The notes beneath the pieces were generated by a model that was not told the origin of the DNA, searched no databases, and was given only the letters and a program-made list of their open reading frames with translations. A program made the translations under genes and the position numbers. A stretch of 64,000 nt of DNA, taken from NCBI RefSeq assembly GCF_019711315.1, contig NZ_CP081294.1, forward strand, positions 744,001 through 808,000, written 5' to 3'. This stretch comes from Qipengyuania gelatinilytica (lineage in GTDB: Bacteria; Pseudomonadota; Alphaproteobacteria; Sphingomonadales; Sphingomonadaceae). Position 1 is the first letter of the stretch. Each line of letters begins with the position of its first letter. This document shows positions 43,719 to 52,845 of this stretch, piece after piece.

Positions 43719-44927
43719 CTAGCTCCCCGAAACCGTGCGCGCGATCAGGTCGCGCTGCACTTCATTGGAACCGGCGTAGATCGTGGTCGCGCGGCTGTTG
43801 AGATAGAGCGGCATCGAGACAAGGTCGAATTCGCTGCCGAGGGGTTCGACGTTCGACCCCACCCGCAAAGCCTCCAGCTGACGCGCCAGCCCGTCCACGC
43901 CCGAGACCTGCGTCATCAGGACCGAGGCACGTTGCACCAGCTCTGAATTGATCGTCTTGTTCATCGAGGGAAACGCCGGATCGCGGGCGATCTCGTGACC
44001 GGAGATCGCCAGCTTCTCGAAATGGCCGAGCGAGGCGATATCCGCCTCCAGCTCACCGATCTCGCGCTGGAAAACTGCATCGTCGGCGAGCATCCCGCCA
44101 AAGGGCGAAGGCGTCTTCTCGGCTGCTGCCCGAGCCCTTTCGCAATAGCGCATCAGCGTGGGACTTGCAGCATTCCCGCCGCCGCGCTCGTGCTTGAGGA
44201 GGTGCTTGGCGACGCTCCAGCCGTCGTTCTCTTCGCCGACGCGGCCCGACTGGGGCACGCGCACATCCTCGAAGAAGACCTCGCACTGTTCGGGGAACCC
44301 GTCGAGGCCCACGATCGGGCGGATTTCCATACCGGGATAATCGATCCGGTCGAGCAGCAGGAAGGTGATGCCCTGCTGCTTCTTGCCCTCGGTGCTGGTG
44401 CGCACGAGCATGAACATGCGGTTCGCGTGATGCGCATAGGTGGTCCAGATCTTCGACCCGTTGATGATGTAGTCGTCGCCATCGGGCTCTGCGCGGCAGC
44501 TGAGCGAGGCAAGGTCGGAGCCGGAATTCGGTTCAGAATAGCCCTGCGCCCAGAAATCGTCGCCATTGAGGATGCCAGGGAGATAGCGATCCTTCTGCTC
44601 TTGCGTCCCGATGTCGATCAGCAGCGGCCCCACCATGCCGAGGCTCTGCGGCAGCAGCGGCGGAAGGTCGGCCTTGCGATATTCCTCGGCGAAGATGAAG
44701 CGCTGCTCCACGCTCCAGCCGGTGCCGCCGTATTCCTCGGGCCAGTGCGGGGCCACCCATCCCTTGTCATAGAGGATGCGATGCCATTCCATGCATTCCT
44801 TGAACGGGGCGAAGACGCTGGTGGTCTTGCGGCCGGCCTCGCGAATGGCGGGCGTGGGCGCGGTGGCGAAGAACTCTGCAACTTCGGCGCGGAATGCCTC
44901 GAGCTCGGGCGCGAATTCGATCTTCAT
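43719..44927 (-). CDS. Acyl-CoA dehydrogenase
   Basis: A 402-residue acyl-CoA dehydrogenase. Features are the N-terminal EFAPELEAFRAEVAEFFATA, the AQGYSEPNSGSDLASLSCRA signature near 115, the KIWTTYAHHANRMF strand, and a C-terminal YAGSNEVQRDLIARTVSGS. In many alphaproteobacterial pairs of this type, two distinct subunits make one enzyme for cholate, steroid or branched acyl-CoA. The start at 44927 has GGGGAGAGAG upstream; the longer frame to 44981 is less likely. Confidence 0.93.
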   Translation of the reverse strand: MKIEFAPELEAFRAEVAEFFATAPTPAIREAGRKTTSVFAPFKECMEWHRILYDKGWVAPHWPEEYGGTGWSVEQRFIFAEEYRKADLPPLLPQSLGMVGPLLIDIGTQEQKDRYLPGILNGDDFWAQGYSEPNSGSDLASLSCRAEPDGDDYIINGSKIWTTYAHHANRMFMLVRTSTEGKKQQGITFLLLDRIDYPGMEIRPIVGLDGFPEQCEVFFEDVRVPQSGRVGEENDGWSVAKHLLKHERGGGNAASPTLMRYCERARAAAEKTPSPFGGMLADDAVFQREIGELEADIASLGHFEKLAISGHEIARDPAFPSMNKTINSELVQRASVLMTQVSGVDGLARQLEALRVGSNVEPLGSEFDLVSMPLYLNSRATTIYAGSNEVQRDLIARTVSGS

Positions 44928-45037
44928 CTCTCTCCCCGTCGTCCCGGCCATGGCAAATCGGGCGGGAACGATGTCCATCATGCACGGCCAGGGCGCGCGC
45001 TGCTACCCGCAATTGGGAGTGGCCCGAAACAGCAAGC

Positions 45038-45475
45038 CTATCGCAGCACCCGCGGGCCGCTGCCATCCTCGCCCCATTTGTCGCCGGCATTGTAGAGCGC
45101 ACACTTCCTGAGCGAGAGGCAGCCGCAACCGATGCAGCCGTCGAGATCCTCGCGCACCTTTTCGAGCGCGGCGATCTGGGCGTCGATGCGCTGCTTCACC
45201 TCCCCGCTGATCCGTTTCCAGTCGGCGGCATTGGGTGTGCGTCCCTGCGGCAGGCCGGCAAGTGCTTCCTCGATCTCCGACAGGGAAAGGCCGAGTTTCT
45301 GCGCGATCAGGATGAAACTGAGCCGCCGGATGTCGCTACGCAGGAAGCGCCGCTGGTTGCCCGCGGTGCGATGCGGTTCGACCAGCCCCTTCTCCTCGTA
45401 GAAGCGGATCGCCGAGACCGATAGGCCGGTCCGGCGGGCGAGATCGCCGATTGGCAGGAGGTCGTTCGCTTTCAT
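45038..45475 (-). CDS. soxR: Redox-sensitive transcriptional activator SoxR
   Basis: A MerR-family regulator of 145 residues with a 2Fe-2S cluster that is switched on by oxidation, for example by redox-cycling drugs. The N-terminal helix-turn-helix is IGDLARRTGLSVSAIRFYEE, and the cluster motif is CIGCGCLSLRKC near 118. It faces a VOC gene across 113 bp that holds a near-perfect SoxR box. Beyond the SoxR box no other target is visible here. Confidence 0.97.
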   Translation of the reverse strand: MKANDLLPIGDLARRTGLSVSAIRFYEEKGLVEPHRTAGNQRRFLRSDIRRLSFILIAQKLGLSLSEIEEALAGLPQGRTPNAADWKRISGEVKQRIDAQIAALEKVREDLDGCIGCGCLSLRKCALYNAGDKWGEDGSGPRVLR

Positions 45476-45502
45476 CGATCACAGCGATAGCGAAAACAAA
45501 GC

Positions 45503-45533
45503 TTGACCTCAACTTAGCTTGAGGTTGCATATC
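45503..45533 (+). promoter_or_regulatory. SoxR-dependent promoter with SoxR box
   Basis: -35 TTGACC (45503-45508), a 19-bp spacer and -10 CATATC (45528-45533). The long 19-bp spacer is typical of MerR-family promoters. It contains the palindrome CCTCAACTTAGCTTGAGG (45507-45524), which differs from the E. coli SoxR box only near the centre. It faces the VOC gene at 45589 and overlaps the divergent soxR promoter. Confidence 0.9.
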
Positions 45534-45588
45534 CCTGTGCATCGCAATCGAGCCTGCCCGACGCGCAGGCTGCAAAAGGAGATGCACC

Positions 45589-45972
45589 ATGGCAAACCCA
45601 AGCCCACAAGGCCGCCTCGAACACGCCAATATTTCGGTCACAGACCCCGAACGCAGCGCCGCGCTGTTGATCGAACTGCTCGGCTGGAAGGAGCGCTGGC
45701 GCGGCCCTTCGATGAAATTTGGCAGGTCCGTGCATGTCGGCGCGGATCACGACTACATCGCGCTCTACACGGGCGATCACGTGAAGGGCGAGTATGAAAA
45801 GGGCCAGCCGCTCAACCACATCGCCTTCACCGTTGGCGATCTCGACGCGGCGGAAAGCGTGGTCAAAAGCCACGGCCTCAAGCCCTTCGGTCACGACGAT
45901 TACGAGCCCGGACGCAGGTTCTACTTCTTCGATTGGGACGGCATAGAATTCGAGGTGGTCAGCTATGAATGA
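45589..45972 (+). CDS. VOC family protein (glyoxalase/bleomycin-resistance fold), SoxR-controlled
   Basis: A 127-residue VOC protein with two beta-alpha-beta-beta-beta modules: LEHANISVTDPERSAALLIE with a first metal-type His, and LNHIAFTVGDLDAAESVVKS in the second half, closing RRFYFFDWDGIEFEVV. Candidate metal ligands are His in LEHANI, His in LNHIAF and Glu in IEFEVV. A SoxR promoter precedes it, so it is likely induced by redox-active compounds. Substrate not known. Confidence 0.9.
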   Translation: MANPSPQGRLEHANISVTDPERSAALLIELLGWKERWRGPSMKFGRSVHVGADHDYIALYTGDHVKGEYEKGQPLNHIAFTVGDLDAAESVVKSHGLKPFGHDDYEPGRRFYFFDWDGIEFEVVSYE

Positions 45973-46031
45973 GATCATCCTGAGCCGCCCGATCTTTGCG
46001 AGCAAACCCGAGCCGCGGGATCGAAGAGAGC

Positions 46032-46484
46032 CTAACCCGGCAACTGTCCCGTCTGCCGCAGCGCCTCGCCCAGAGCGAGGCCCGCGCTGGTCGCCAGGTT
46101 GAGCGACCGCACCTCCGGCTTCATCGGCAGGCGAACGCTGGCGTCGACCTCTGCCCGCACGGCATCGGTCACGCCGGCACTTTCCTTGCCGAAGAGGAGG
46201 ATGTCGTCAGGCCGGTACTCGAAATCATAGGAAGACGAGGTCGCCCGCGTAGTGAACAGCACCAGCCGGCATCCCGCCCTCGCCTCGCGGAAAGCATCGA
46301 AGTTGGCGTGGCGCACCACTTCGACGTGGTCGATATAATCCATCGCCGCCCGGCGGACGCGGCGGTCGTCCCACGGGAAACCGAGCGGTTCGATCAGGTC
46401 GACGCCCACGCCCATGCAGGCGCCCAGCCGCATCACATTGCCGACGTTTCCGGCGATCTCGGGTTCGAACAGCGCAATCCGCAT
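46032..46484 (-). CDS. trmL: tRNA (cytidine/uridine-34 2'-O)-methyltransferase TrmL
   Basis: A 150-residue SPOUT methyltransferase that modifies the wobble base of some leucine tRNAs. It begins RIALFEPEIAGNVGNVMRLG and ends with the knot motif VRSLNLATSAGLALGEALRQ; the length fits TrmL exactly. The ATG at 46484 lies 5 bp after the stop of the YedK-like gene. It is the third gene of a ubiA-yedK-trmL operon. Confidence 0.95.
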   Translation of the reverse strand: MRIALFEPEIAGNVGNVMRLGACMGVGVDLIEPLGFPWDDRRVRRAAMDYIDHVEVVRHANFDAFREARAGCRLVLFTTRATSSSYDFEYRPDDILLFGKESAGVTDAVRAEVDASVRLPMKPEVRSLNLATSAGLALGEALRQTGQLPG

Positions 46485-46489
46485 GGCGA

Positions 46490-47110
46490 CTAGAGCAGCC
46501 CCACCTGACCCTTGCCCGACCATGGAACCTTGGTCCGGTCGAGCGCGAGTTCACCTTCCCATGGGCGGCAAAGTGCGCGGGCGTCATCGGGTGAACCGCC
46601 GGTCCACGTGCTCCAGTCGTCCTTGGCAAGCAGCACAGGCATGCGCGTGTGCACCTCTTTTGCCAGACCGCCTGCATCGGTCATGACCATGGAGTAGCAG
46701 TCGCCCCACTCATCCGAATTGCGCCATACGCCTGCGCAAGCGAACAATGCCGCGTCGGGGCGCGAGAACCAGCTACGCGTCTTGCCGCCCTTGGGCCCTT
46801 CGGCCTCCGCCCATGCGGTGACGGGGATGAGGCAGCGGCGCTCCTCGAAGCTGTAGCGCCAGAAGAAACTGTCGAGCTTGTCGGTGCGCGCATTGTTGAC
46901 CGGCTTGGGCTTCAGGGGCTGGCCGTTCTTGCCCTTCATCACCAGCGGGAAACCCCAACTCATCTGCGTGAGCTTCCCCTCGACGACCACTGCGCCCGGA
47001 TAGCCCGGATAGACCTCCGCGCCGAAGTTCGCGCCGCCCAGCTCGTTCACCACGTCGAACCAGGCCGCAACCTCGTCCTTGTTCTTGGTCATGCGATAAA
47101 GGTTGCACAT
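46490..47110 (-). CDS. SOS response-associated peptidase family protein (YedK/HMCES)
   Basis: A 206-residue SRAP-domain protein. The catalytic Cys2 is exposed after Met removal (MCNLYRMTKN), and NNARTD, TAWAEAEG and HTRMPV carry the other active-site residues. The family crosslinks to abasic sites in single-stranded DNA and so shields them. The ATG at 47110 overlaps the ubiA stop by one base (TGATG); a longer frame to 47305 is the tail of ubiA in another frame. No SOS operator was checked. Confidence 0.93.
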   Translation of the reverse strand: MCNLYRMTKNKDEVAAWFDVVNELGGANFGAEVYPGYPGAVVVEGKLTQMSWGFPLVMKGKNGQPLKPKPVNNARTDKLDSFFWRYSFEERRCLIPVTAWAEAEGPKGGKTRSWFSRPDAALFACAGVWRNSDEWGDCYSMVMTDAGGLAKEVHTRMPVLLAKDDWSTWTGGSPDDARALCRPWEGELALDRTKVPWSGKGQVGLL

Positions 47111-48024
47111 CAGGCGTTCCCCACGACGAAGCATGCGGCAGCGACGAAAGCGCCGGTCCAGCGGTTCGAACGGAAGCGTTCGAGCGGATTGCCCGGATCC
47201 TCGCCATCGAGCGTCGAGACCTGCCAGAAAAGATGTCCGGCGGCCGGAAGCAGCGCGATCAGCGCGATCCAGTCGGCACGGTAGAGCCAGAATGCGAGCG
47301 CCCACAGCGCAACCGCCCCGGTATAGAACAGCGTCACCCCGCCCTTGATATGGCCGCCCAGCCTCAGCGCACTGGAGCGTATGCCTACCAGCGCGTCATC
47401 CTCGCGGTCCTGCATGGCATAGATCGTGTCGTAACCGATCACCCAAAGCGCGGCGCCCGCATACATGGCAGCCAGCGCATCCCAGTTATCGGCGCGCAAT
47501 TGCGTCCAGCCGACCAGCAGGCCCCAAGTGAAGACCATCCCGAGCCATGCCTGCGGCCACCATGTGATGCGCTTCATGAAAGGATAGGCGGCGACCAGCG
47601 CGAGGCTTGCGAGAGCAACGATCTGCGCGAGGGGCCGCAATTGCAGCAGGACGACCAGCCCCACGAGGCACAGCGCCAGCAGCCACCCCCATGCAAGCTT
47701 CTTCGACACCCGCCCGCTCGCGACGGGGCGGCTTGCCGTGCGCGCGACCTTCCGGTCCAGCTTCGCATCGACGATATCGTTATAGACGCAGCCCGCACCG
47801 CGCATGGCGATGCTGCCTAGGAGCAGCCAGCCGAGCAGCGCCCACTGCCAGCCTGCGCCGGTCAGCCAGACACCCCAGACACAGGGCCAGAACAAGAGCC
47901 ACCAGCCGATCGGCCGGTCGAAACGCGCAAGTTGCGCAAGGTCGCGCGGAAGCTGCGGCAGGCGCGCGACAAGGCCGCGATGTTCGCTGTCGGGGACGAT
48001 TTCGGGTGCCGCGCTGTCGCTCAT
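47110..48024 (-). CDS. ubiA: 4-hydroxybenzoate polyprenyltransferase UbiA
   Basis: Attaches the polyprenyl tail to 4-hydroxybenzoate in ubiquinone synthesis; it is an inner-membrane enzyme. The 304-residue protein has eight or nine membrane helices and both Asp-rich motifs: AGCVYNDIVDAKLDRKVART (near 85) and GYDTIYAMQDREDDALVGIR (near 215). It is the first gene of a minus-strand operon and is divergent from rsmE with 39 bp between the starts. Confidence 0.96.
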   Translation of the reverse strand: MSDSAAPEIVPDSEHRGLVARLPQLPRDLAQLARFDRPIGWWLLFWPCVWGVWLTGAGWQWALLGWLLLGSIAMRGAGCVYNDIVDAKLDRKVARTASRPVASGRVSKKLAWGWLLALCLVGLVVLLQLRPLAQIVALASLALVAAYPFMKRITWWPQAWLGMVFTWGLLVGWTQLRADNWDALAAMYAGAALWVIGYDTIYAMQDREDDALVGIRSSALRLGGHIKGGVTLFYTGAVALWALAFWLYRADWIALIALLPAAGHLFWQVSTLDGEDPGNPLERFRSNRWTGAFVAAACFVVGNA

Positions 48025-48063
48025 GGCTTGCTCCCTACAAGCGCACGTGCCACCTGCAAAGCC

Positions 48064-48819
48064 ATGCCTGCAACACCCGCCTGGCCGCCCAAGAGCGCAC
48101 CCCGCCTATTCGTCGAAAACCCGCTTGCCGCCGATGCACAGGTCGTGATCGAGGGCAACCAGGCGCATTACCTCGGCAAGGTCATGCGTGTTTCGCCCGG
48201 CGATGCCGTGATCCTGTGCGATGATGTGACGGGCGAATGGGCGGCAGAGGTCGTCGATGCGGCCAAACGTCACGTCACGCTTTGCGTCAAGGAACAGCTG
48301 CGCGAGCGCGAGGAAGTGCCCGATTTCTGGCTCTGCCCCGCGCTGCTCAAGAAGGACCGGTTCGACCTCGTGCTCGAAAAGGCGACCGAACTGGGCGTTG
48401 CGCGGATCGCACCCGTGGTCACGCGGCGCTGCGTCGCCGACAAGCTCAATACAGAGCGCGCCGACAGCATCGTCACCGAAGCGGCCGAACAATGCGCGCG
48501 AACGGCGCTGCCCGAAATCGCACCGGTCCAGAAACTAGAAGCCATGCTGCGCGACTGGCCCGAAGAGCGCATCCTCTATTTCGCGGACGAGGACGGAGGC
48601 GAAGCTGCCGCCGACGCTTTCTGCTATGCCGATGACCCAGCCGCCCTGCTGGTGGGGCCGGAAGGCGGTTTCGATGATGCCGAGCGCGCCATGATTCGCG
48701 CCCATCCCAGCGCGCGCCCTGTCAGCCTCGGTCCGCGCATCCTTCGCGGAGAAACCGCCGCCATCGCAGGCACAGCCGTCTGGATGGCCGAGGCGGGTGA
48801 CTGGCTCGACGAGGAATAA
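48064..48819 (+). CDS. rsmE: 16S rRNA (uracil(1498)-N3)-methyltransferase RsmE
   Basis: A 251-residue SPOUT enzyme that methylates U1498 in 16S rRNA. Visible parts are an N-terminal PUA-like domain (HYLGKVMRVSPGDAVILCDD), LEKATELGVARIAPVVTRRC, and the C-terminal knot with LLVGPEGGFDDAERAM and SLGPRILRGETAAIAG. The ATG at 48064 is chosen; the longer frame before it is the shadow of ubiA. gshA starts 42 bp after its stop, so both may be in one transcript. Confidence 0.96.
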   Translation: MPATPAWPPKSAPRLFVENPLAADAQVVIEGNQAHYLGKVMRVSPGDAVILCDDVTGEWAAEVVDAAKRHVTLCVKEQLREREEVPDFWLCPALLKKDRFDLVLEKATELGVARIAPVVTRRCVADKLNTERADSIVTEAAEQCARTALPEIAPVQKLEAMLRDWPEERILYFADEDGGEAAADAFCYADDPAALLVGPEGGFDDAERAMIRAHPSARPVSLGPRILRGETAAIAGTAVWMAEAGDWLDEE

Positions 48820-48861
48820 TTTCCTTTTCACGCAAGGTTCGGTTGCCTATCGCCACCGATC

Positions 48862-50232
48862 ATGAGCACGCGCGATACTTCCGCAAAGGACGATCCGATC
48901 ATCGAAAGCCGCGACCAGCTGGTCGCGCCGATGCAGAATGGCGAGAAGCCGAAGTCCGATTGGCGGATCGGGACCGAGCACGAAAAGCTTGTGTTCCACA
49001 AGAGCGATCACCGCGCGCCCAGCTATGACGAGCAAGGCGGCATCCGCGATATCCTCCTCTCGCTGCGCCAGTTCGGCTGGGAGCCGGTCGAGGAAGGCGG
49101 CAAGGTCATCGCCATGCGCGGAGCGGACGGTACGGTCAGCCTTGAACCGGCCGGACAGCTCGAACTGTCGGGCGCGCCGCTGGAGAACTTGCACGAAACA
49201 TGCGCTGAAACGGGTCGCCACCTCCAGCAGGTGAAAGAAGTCGGCGAAGCATTGGACGTCGGCTTTCTCGGTCTCGGCATGTGGCCGGACAAGACCCGCG
49301 AAGAACTGCCGATGATGCCCAAGGGTCGCTATGACATCATGAAGCGGCACATGCCGCGCGTGGGCACGCTGGGCCTCGACATGATGCTGCGCACCTGCAC
49401 GATCCAGGTAAACCTCGACTATTCGAGCGAAGCCGACATGGCGCAGAAATTCCGCACCGGCCTCGCGCTGCAGCCGCTCGCCACTGCGCTGTTCGCCAAT
49501 TCGCCTTTCACCGAAGGCAAGCCCAACGGCTACCTGTCCTATCGCAGCCATATCTGGAGCGACACCGACCCGCACCGCACCGGCATGTTGCCCTTCGTGT
49601 TCGAGGACGGCTTCGGATACGAACGCTGGGTCGACTACATGCTCGACGTGCCGATGTATTTCGTCTTCCGCGACGGCAAGTATATCGACGCAGCGGGCCT
49701 CAGCTTCCGTGACTTCCTCGAGGGCAAGCTCGAAGTGCTGCCCGGCGAGAAACCGACCGAGAGCGACTGGTGGGACCACCTGTCCACCGCCTTTCCCGAA
49801 GTGCGTCTGAAAAGCTTCCTCGAAATGCGCGGCGCGGACGGCGGACCGTGGAGCCGCATCTGCGCCCTGCCCGCCTTCTGGGTCGGCCTGCTCTACGAAC
49901 AGGATGCGCTCGATGCGGCATGGGACCTGGTCAAGCACTGGACGATGGAAGAGCGCGAGGAGCTTCGTAACGCGGTTCCCAAGCTGGCGCTCGATGCGCC
50001 CATCCCGGGAGGCGGCAAGCTGCGCGATCTCGCCAAGGATGTGATGGCCGCCGCGCGCAGCGGGCTGACCGCAAGGGCCCGCCTCAACAGTTCGGGCGAC
50101 AACGAGACCGGCTTCCTCGAAACACTGGACGAAATCGTCGCGAGCGGGAAGGTCCCGGCGCAGATCCTGCTCGACCGCTATCACGGTGAATGGCAAGGCG
50201 ACGTTTCAAGGGTCTACAAATACAGCTTCTGA
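48862..50232 (+). CDS. gshA: Glutamate-cysteine ligase (plant/alphaproteobacterial type)
   Basis: Makes gamma-glutamylcysteine, the first step of glutathione synthesis. The 456-residue protein is of the GSH1 type found in plants and alphaproteobacteria. It has DWRIGTEHEKLVFHKSD near 35, GLGMWPDKTREELPMMPKGRYDIMKRHMP in the middle (abridged here to PMMPKGRYDIM), and the C-terminal WQGDVSRVYKYSF common to the family. It sits between rsmE and a small monooxygenase. The 449-codon frame on the opposite strand (48847-50196) is a shadow. Confidence 0.95.
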   Translation: MSTRDTSAKDDPIIESRDQLVAPMQNGEKPKSDWRIGTEHEKLVFHKSDHRAPSYDEQGGIRDILLSLRQFGWEPVEEGGKVIAMRGADGTVSLEPAGQLELSGAPLENLHETCAETGRHLQQVKEVGEALDVGFLGLGMWPDKTREELPMMPKGRYDIMKRHMPRVGTLGLDMMLRTCTIQVNLDYSSEADMAQKFRTGLALQPLATALFANSPFTEGKPNGYLSYRSHIWSDTDPHRTGMLPFVFEDGFGYERWVDYMLDVPMYFVFRDGKYIDAAGLSFRDFLEGKLEVLPGEKPTESDWWDHLSTAFPEVRLKSFLEMRGADGGPWSRICALPAFWVGLLYEQDALDAAWDLVKHWTMEEREELRNAVPKLALDAPIPGGGKLRDLAKDVMAAARSGLTARARLNSSGDNETGFLETLDEIVASGKVPAQILLDRYHGEWQGDVSRVYKYSF

Positions 50233-50248
50233 GCGAAGGAGAGAGGCG

Positions 50249-50551
50249 ATGATCCAGATCAACGGCACCATCAAGCTGGGGCGCACGATCGACGCGGCAA
50301 CCCAGAAAGCGATGGTTGAAATGGTCCGCGCCAGCCGCGCAGAAGATGGCTGTCTCGACTATTCCTTCGCCCGCGACATCGCCGATCCCGACACTCTGAT
50401 CCTGTTCGAACGCTGGCGCGATCAAGCCGCGCTCGCCGCGCATGGCGAAAGCGCGCACATGGCCGCGTTTCGCGAGGTCATGGCGGCAAATCCGCCCGCC
50501 TCGCAGGAACTCAGGATGTATGAAACGGACCAGGGCCAGCCGCTAGGCTGA
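50249..50551 (+). CDS. Antibiotic biosynthesis monooxygenase (ABM) domain protein
   Basis: A 100-residue dimeric alpha-beta barrel protein of the ABM/YgiN type: QINGTIKLGRTIDAATQKAM, then EDGCLDYSFARDIADPDTLI with the common FERWRDQAALAAHGESAHM. Members are quinol or small aromatic oxygenases without cofactor. The start at 50249 has GAAGGAGAGAGG upstream. It lies 16 bp after gshA, so it is likely co-transcribed with it. Substrate unknown. Confidence 0.88.
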   Translation: MIQINGTIKLGRTIDAATQKAMVEMVRASRAEDGCLDYSFARDIADPDTLILFERWRDQAALAAHGESAHMAAFREVMAANPPASQELRMYETDQGQPLG

Positions 50552-50564
50552 CCCCTTCCGGAAC

Positions 50565-51938
50565 CTAGCGGAACGCGGTGACGCGGCCGCTGTCGTCGAG
50601 CACGTAGAGCGTGTTCTGCGCCACGACGGGTGCAAGGCTCACCGGCTCTTCCAGATCGTAGAACAAGGTAGCCGAACCTTCACCGGTGCTGATCCGGTAG
50701 ATCTGGCCTTCCGAATTGGCCGCCCATAGCTGGCCGCCGGCAAGAACCGGACCCTGCCAGAAGATCGGATTCTTCTTCTTTTCCTCGTTCCGGTAGCGCG
50801 GCAGCTGGGTCAGCCAGCGCACTTTGCCGGTGTCTGCCCTGATCGCGAGCAGCTTGCCTTCGTCGGTCAGCGCGAAGACCCAGTCACCGGCGACGGCGGG
50901 AGTGGAAATGCCGGACACGGTCAGTTCCCACAGGCGCTGGCCAGTCACCAGCTCGTAAGCGGCCATGCGGCCACCCTGGCCCAGCGCGTAGACGCGGCCA
51001 TTGTGGATGATCGGATCGGCGTCGATATCCGACAGTGCGCCGACCTGCGTCGAGATCGAGGTACGAGCCAGCGCGTCGGCCCACAGGCTGCGACCGTTCT
51101 CGTAACGATAGGCGATCAATTCGCCGGAGGTGTAGCCGGCCACCACGGTGCCCTGGCCTGCCGCCGGAGCAGCAACGCCGAAGACGCCGGCCATGGTTGT
51201 CGAACCGGATTCCTGCCACTGCAGCGCGCCGTCATTCGCGTCGAGCGCGAAGAGCTGGTTATCCTGCGACATGACGAAGACATTGCCGAAAGCAACCGTG
51301 GGCGAACCACGTAGCGGACCGCCGGGCTTCACCTTCCATTGCAGCGCACCGGTATCGGCGTCGAGCGCATAGACGTTGCCGGCACCGTCGGTGCCGAAAA
51401 GGCGACCGTTGTCGAAGCTGACGCCGCCGCCGAAGGCGGACGCGCGCGTGTCGTCGGTGATGTCGCTCTGGTAATTCCACAGCGCCGCGCCGGTCTGGGC
51501 GTCGAATGCCGTCACGCGGCCATCGGTCCCTACGACGAAGAGTTTGCCTGCGCCAATCACGGGCGATGCACCGAGGCGGCGGCGTTCGCCGGCCCCTTCG
51601 ACATTCACGGTGAATGCGCGGGCGGGCGTTTCTGCCAGCGCCAGTTGGCCGTAGCTCTTGCTGGCGGTGCCGCCAGCCTGGCCCCAGACATCGTTAGCCT
51701 CGGCTGCGGGCAGGAGGACCGGCGTACCCACGAGAGCGGGATCGACCTCGGCGCCGGTGGCGATCCGCGAGAGGATCGGCTGGCGATCGCCGAGAGTGGG
51801 CGTGTCCTTTTCGCCGTCGCCGCCACCGAACAGGCCGCCGCTGCAGGCCCCGAGCGCAAGCGCGAGCGCTGCGCCGGAACCGGCACGCAGGATGGTCTTG
51901 AGATTGATCTGGCTCATCGAAATTCCGTTTCTTTTCAT
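50565..51938 (-). CDS. bamB: Outer membrane assembly lipoprotein BamB (PQQ-like beta-propeller)
   Basis: BamB is a lipoprotein of the BAM complex that inserts beta-barrel proteins into the outer membrane. The 457-residue protein has a signal with lipobox (ALALGACSGG, Cys near 32) and an eight-bladed propeller with repeated AFDAQTGAALWNY-like and YALDADTGALQWK-like strands. The frame may start at ATG 51938, which overlaps the YfgM-like stop (ATGA), or at ATG 51917 with a shorter signal. The yfgM-bamB pair is typical of proteobacteria. Confidence 0.94.
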   Translation of the reverse strand: MKRNGISMSQINLKTILRAGSGAALALALGACSGGLFGGGDGEKDTPTLGDRQPILSRIATGAEVDPALVGTPVLLPAAEANDVWGQAGGTASKSYGQLALAETPARAFTVNVEGAGERRRLGASPVIGAGKLFVVGTDGRVTAFDAQTGAALWNYQSDITDDTRASAFGGGVSFDNGRLFGTDGAGNVYALDADTGALQWKVKPGGPLRGSPTVAFGNVFVMSQDNQLFALDANDGALQWQESGSTTMAGVFGVAAPAAGQGTVVAGYTSGELIAYRYENGRSLWADALARTSISTQVGALSDIDADPIIHNGRVYALGQGGRMAAYELVTGQRLWELTVSGISTPAVAGDWVFALTDEGKLLAIRADTGKVRWLTQLPRYRNEEKKKNPIFWQGPVLAGGQLWAANSEGQIYRISTGEGSATLFYDLEEPVSLAPVVAQNTLYVLDDSGRVTAFR

Positions 51939-52714
51939 TCGTTGACGAGCGTGGGCGAAGCCGAGCCGCCACCCTGTACGTCGAGCAGTTCCTGCACGTC
52001 GTCCACGGCATTCACGCCGAGGCTCGAAGCCAGGTTGAGCATGCGCGCACGCGCCGTCATCGGGGTATTTTCATCACGCGCGATTTCCGCGAACAACGCA
52101 GCTGCCTCGTCGCGCTTGCCCTGTTCGAGATAGGCATGGCCGAGCAGTTCGCCTGCCGACGCGAAGAAGGGTTCGCCCGGAGCTGCGAGCGGCTGCATGG
52201 CCGCAACGACGTCTTCCGGCGTGATCGTGTCCATCTGCAGCGCCGTCATGCGGATCAGCGCCAGGTTGCGAATTTCTTCGGGAGCGCCTTCGGCATTCGC
52301 GACTTCGCCGAACAGTTCGATCGCCTGCGCGTTATCGCCATCCTGCGCAATCAGGCCTGCGCGCACCATCTTGGCGCTGTAGACCGCACTGCCCTTGCCA
52401 TCGACCTGGGCGAGGCGAGACAGGGCGCTGGCCTCGTCACCATCGCTCAGTTTCTCGAGCGCAAGGACGAGCTGTTCGCTCGACGCCTCGATCGCCTTTT
52501 CCTGCTGGTTTTGCCAGTAGATATAGCCGCCGAAGGCCGCGAGGCCGAGGATGACCAGGCCAAGCAGGGGCTTGCCGTAAGTGGACAGGAAGCTGTCGAG
52601 ATCGCCCTGCCTGACGGCATCGTCGACTTCGCGCAGCAGCGCTTCCTGCTCTGCAGCTTCGGCCTTGGCCTTCTTTTCTTCGCGGGTCGGTTCGGTCTTG
52701 GGTGTGCGGGCCAC
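51935..52714 (-). CDS. YfgM-like tetratricopeptide repeat membrane protein
   Basis: A 259-residue protein with a short charged cytosolic N-terminus (EPTREEKKAKAEAAEQEALL), one membrane helix (GKPLLGLVILGLAAFGGYIYW, about 47-67) and a periplasmic part with TPR-like helices. Such proteins link to the Sec translocon and periplasmic chaperones in E. coli. It overlaps bamB by four bases, the usual conserved pairing. Confidence 0.9.
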   Translation of the reverse strand: MARTPKTEPTREEKKAKAEAAEQEALLREVDDAVRQGDLDSFLSTYGKPLLGLVILGLAAFGGYIYWQNQQEKAIEASSEQLVLALEKLSDGDEASALSRLAQVDGKGSAVYSAKMVRAGLIAQDGDNAQAIELFGEVANAEGAPEEIRNLALIRMTALQMDTITPEDVVAAMQPLAAPGEPFFASAGELLGHAYLEQGKRDEAAALFAEIARDENTPMTARARMLNLASSLGVNAVDDVQELLDVQGGGSASPTLVNE

Positions 52715-52845
52715 TGTGGCGCGGGCTCCAGTATTGGCTAGAATTGAATGGGCGGGTCTTTAAGCATCGCACCGCGCAAGGGCAATGGTTTCGACCCCAT
52801 TGGAACAAGCCTGTCCCCGCCCGCGTGAATGCGCGATGAAAGGCA

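Noticed and set aside
48847..50196. A 449-codon open frame on the minus strand
   Set aside because: Antisense shadow of gshA.
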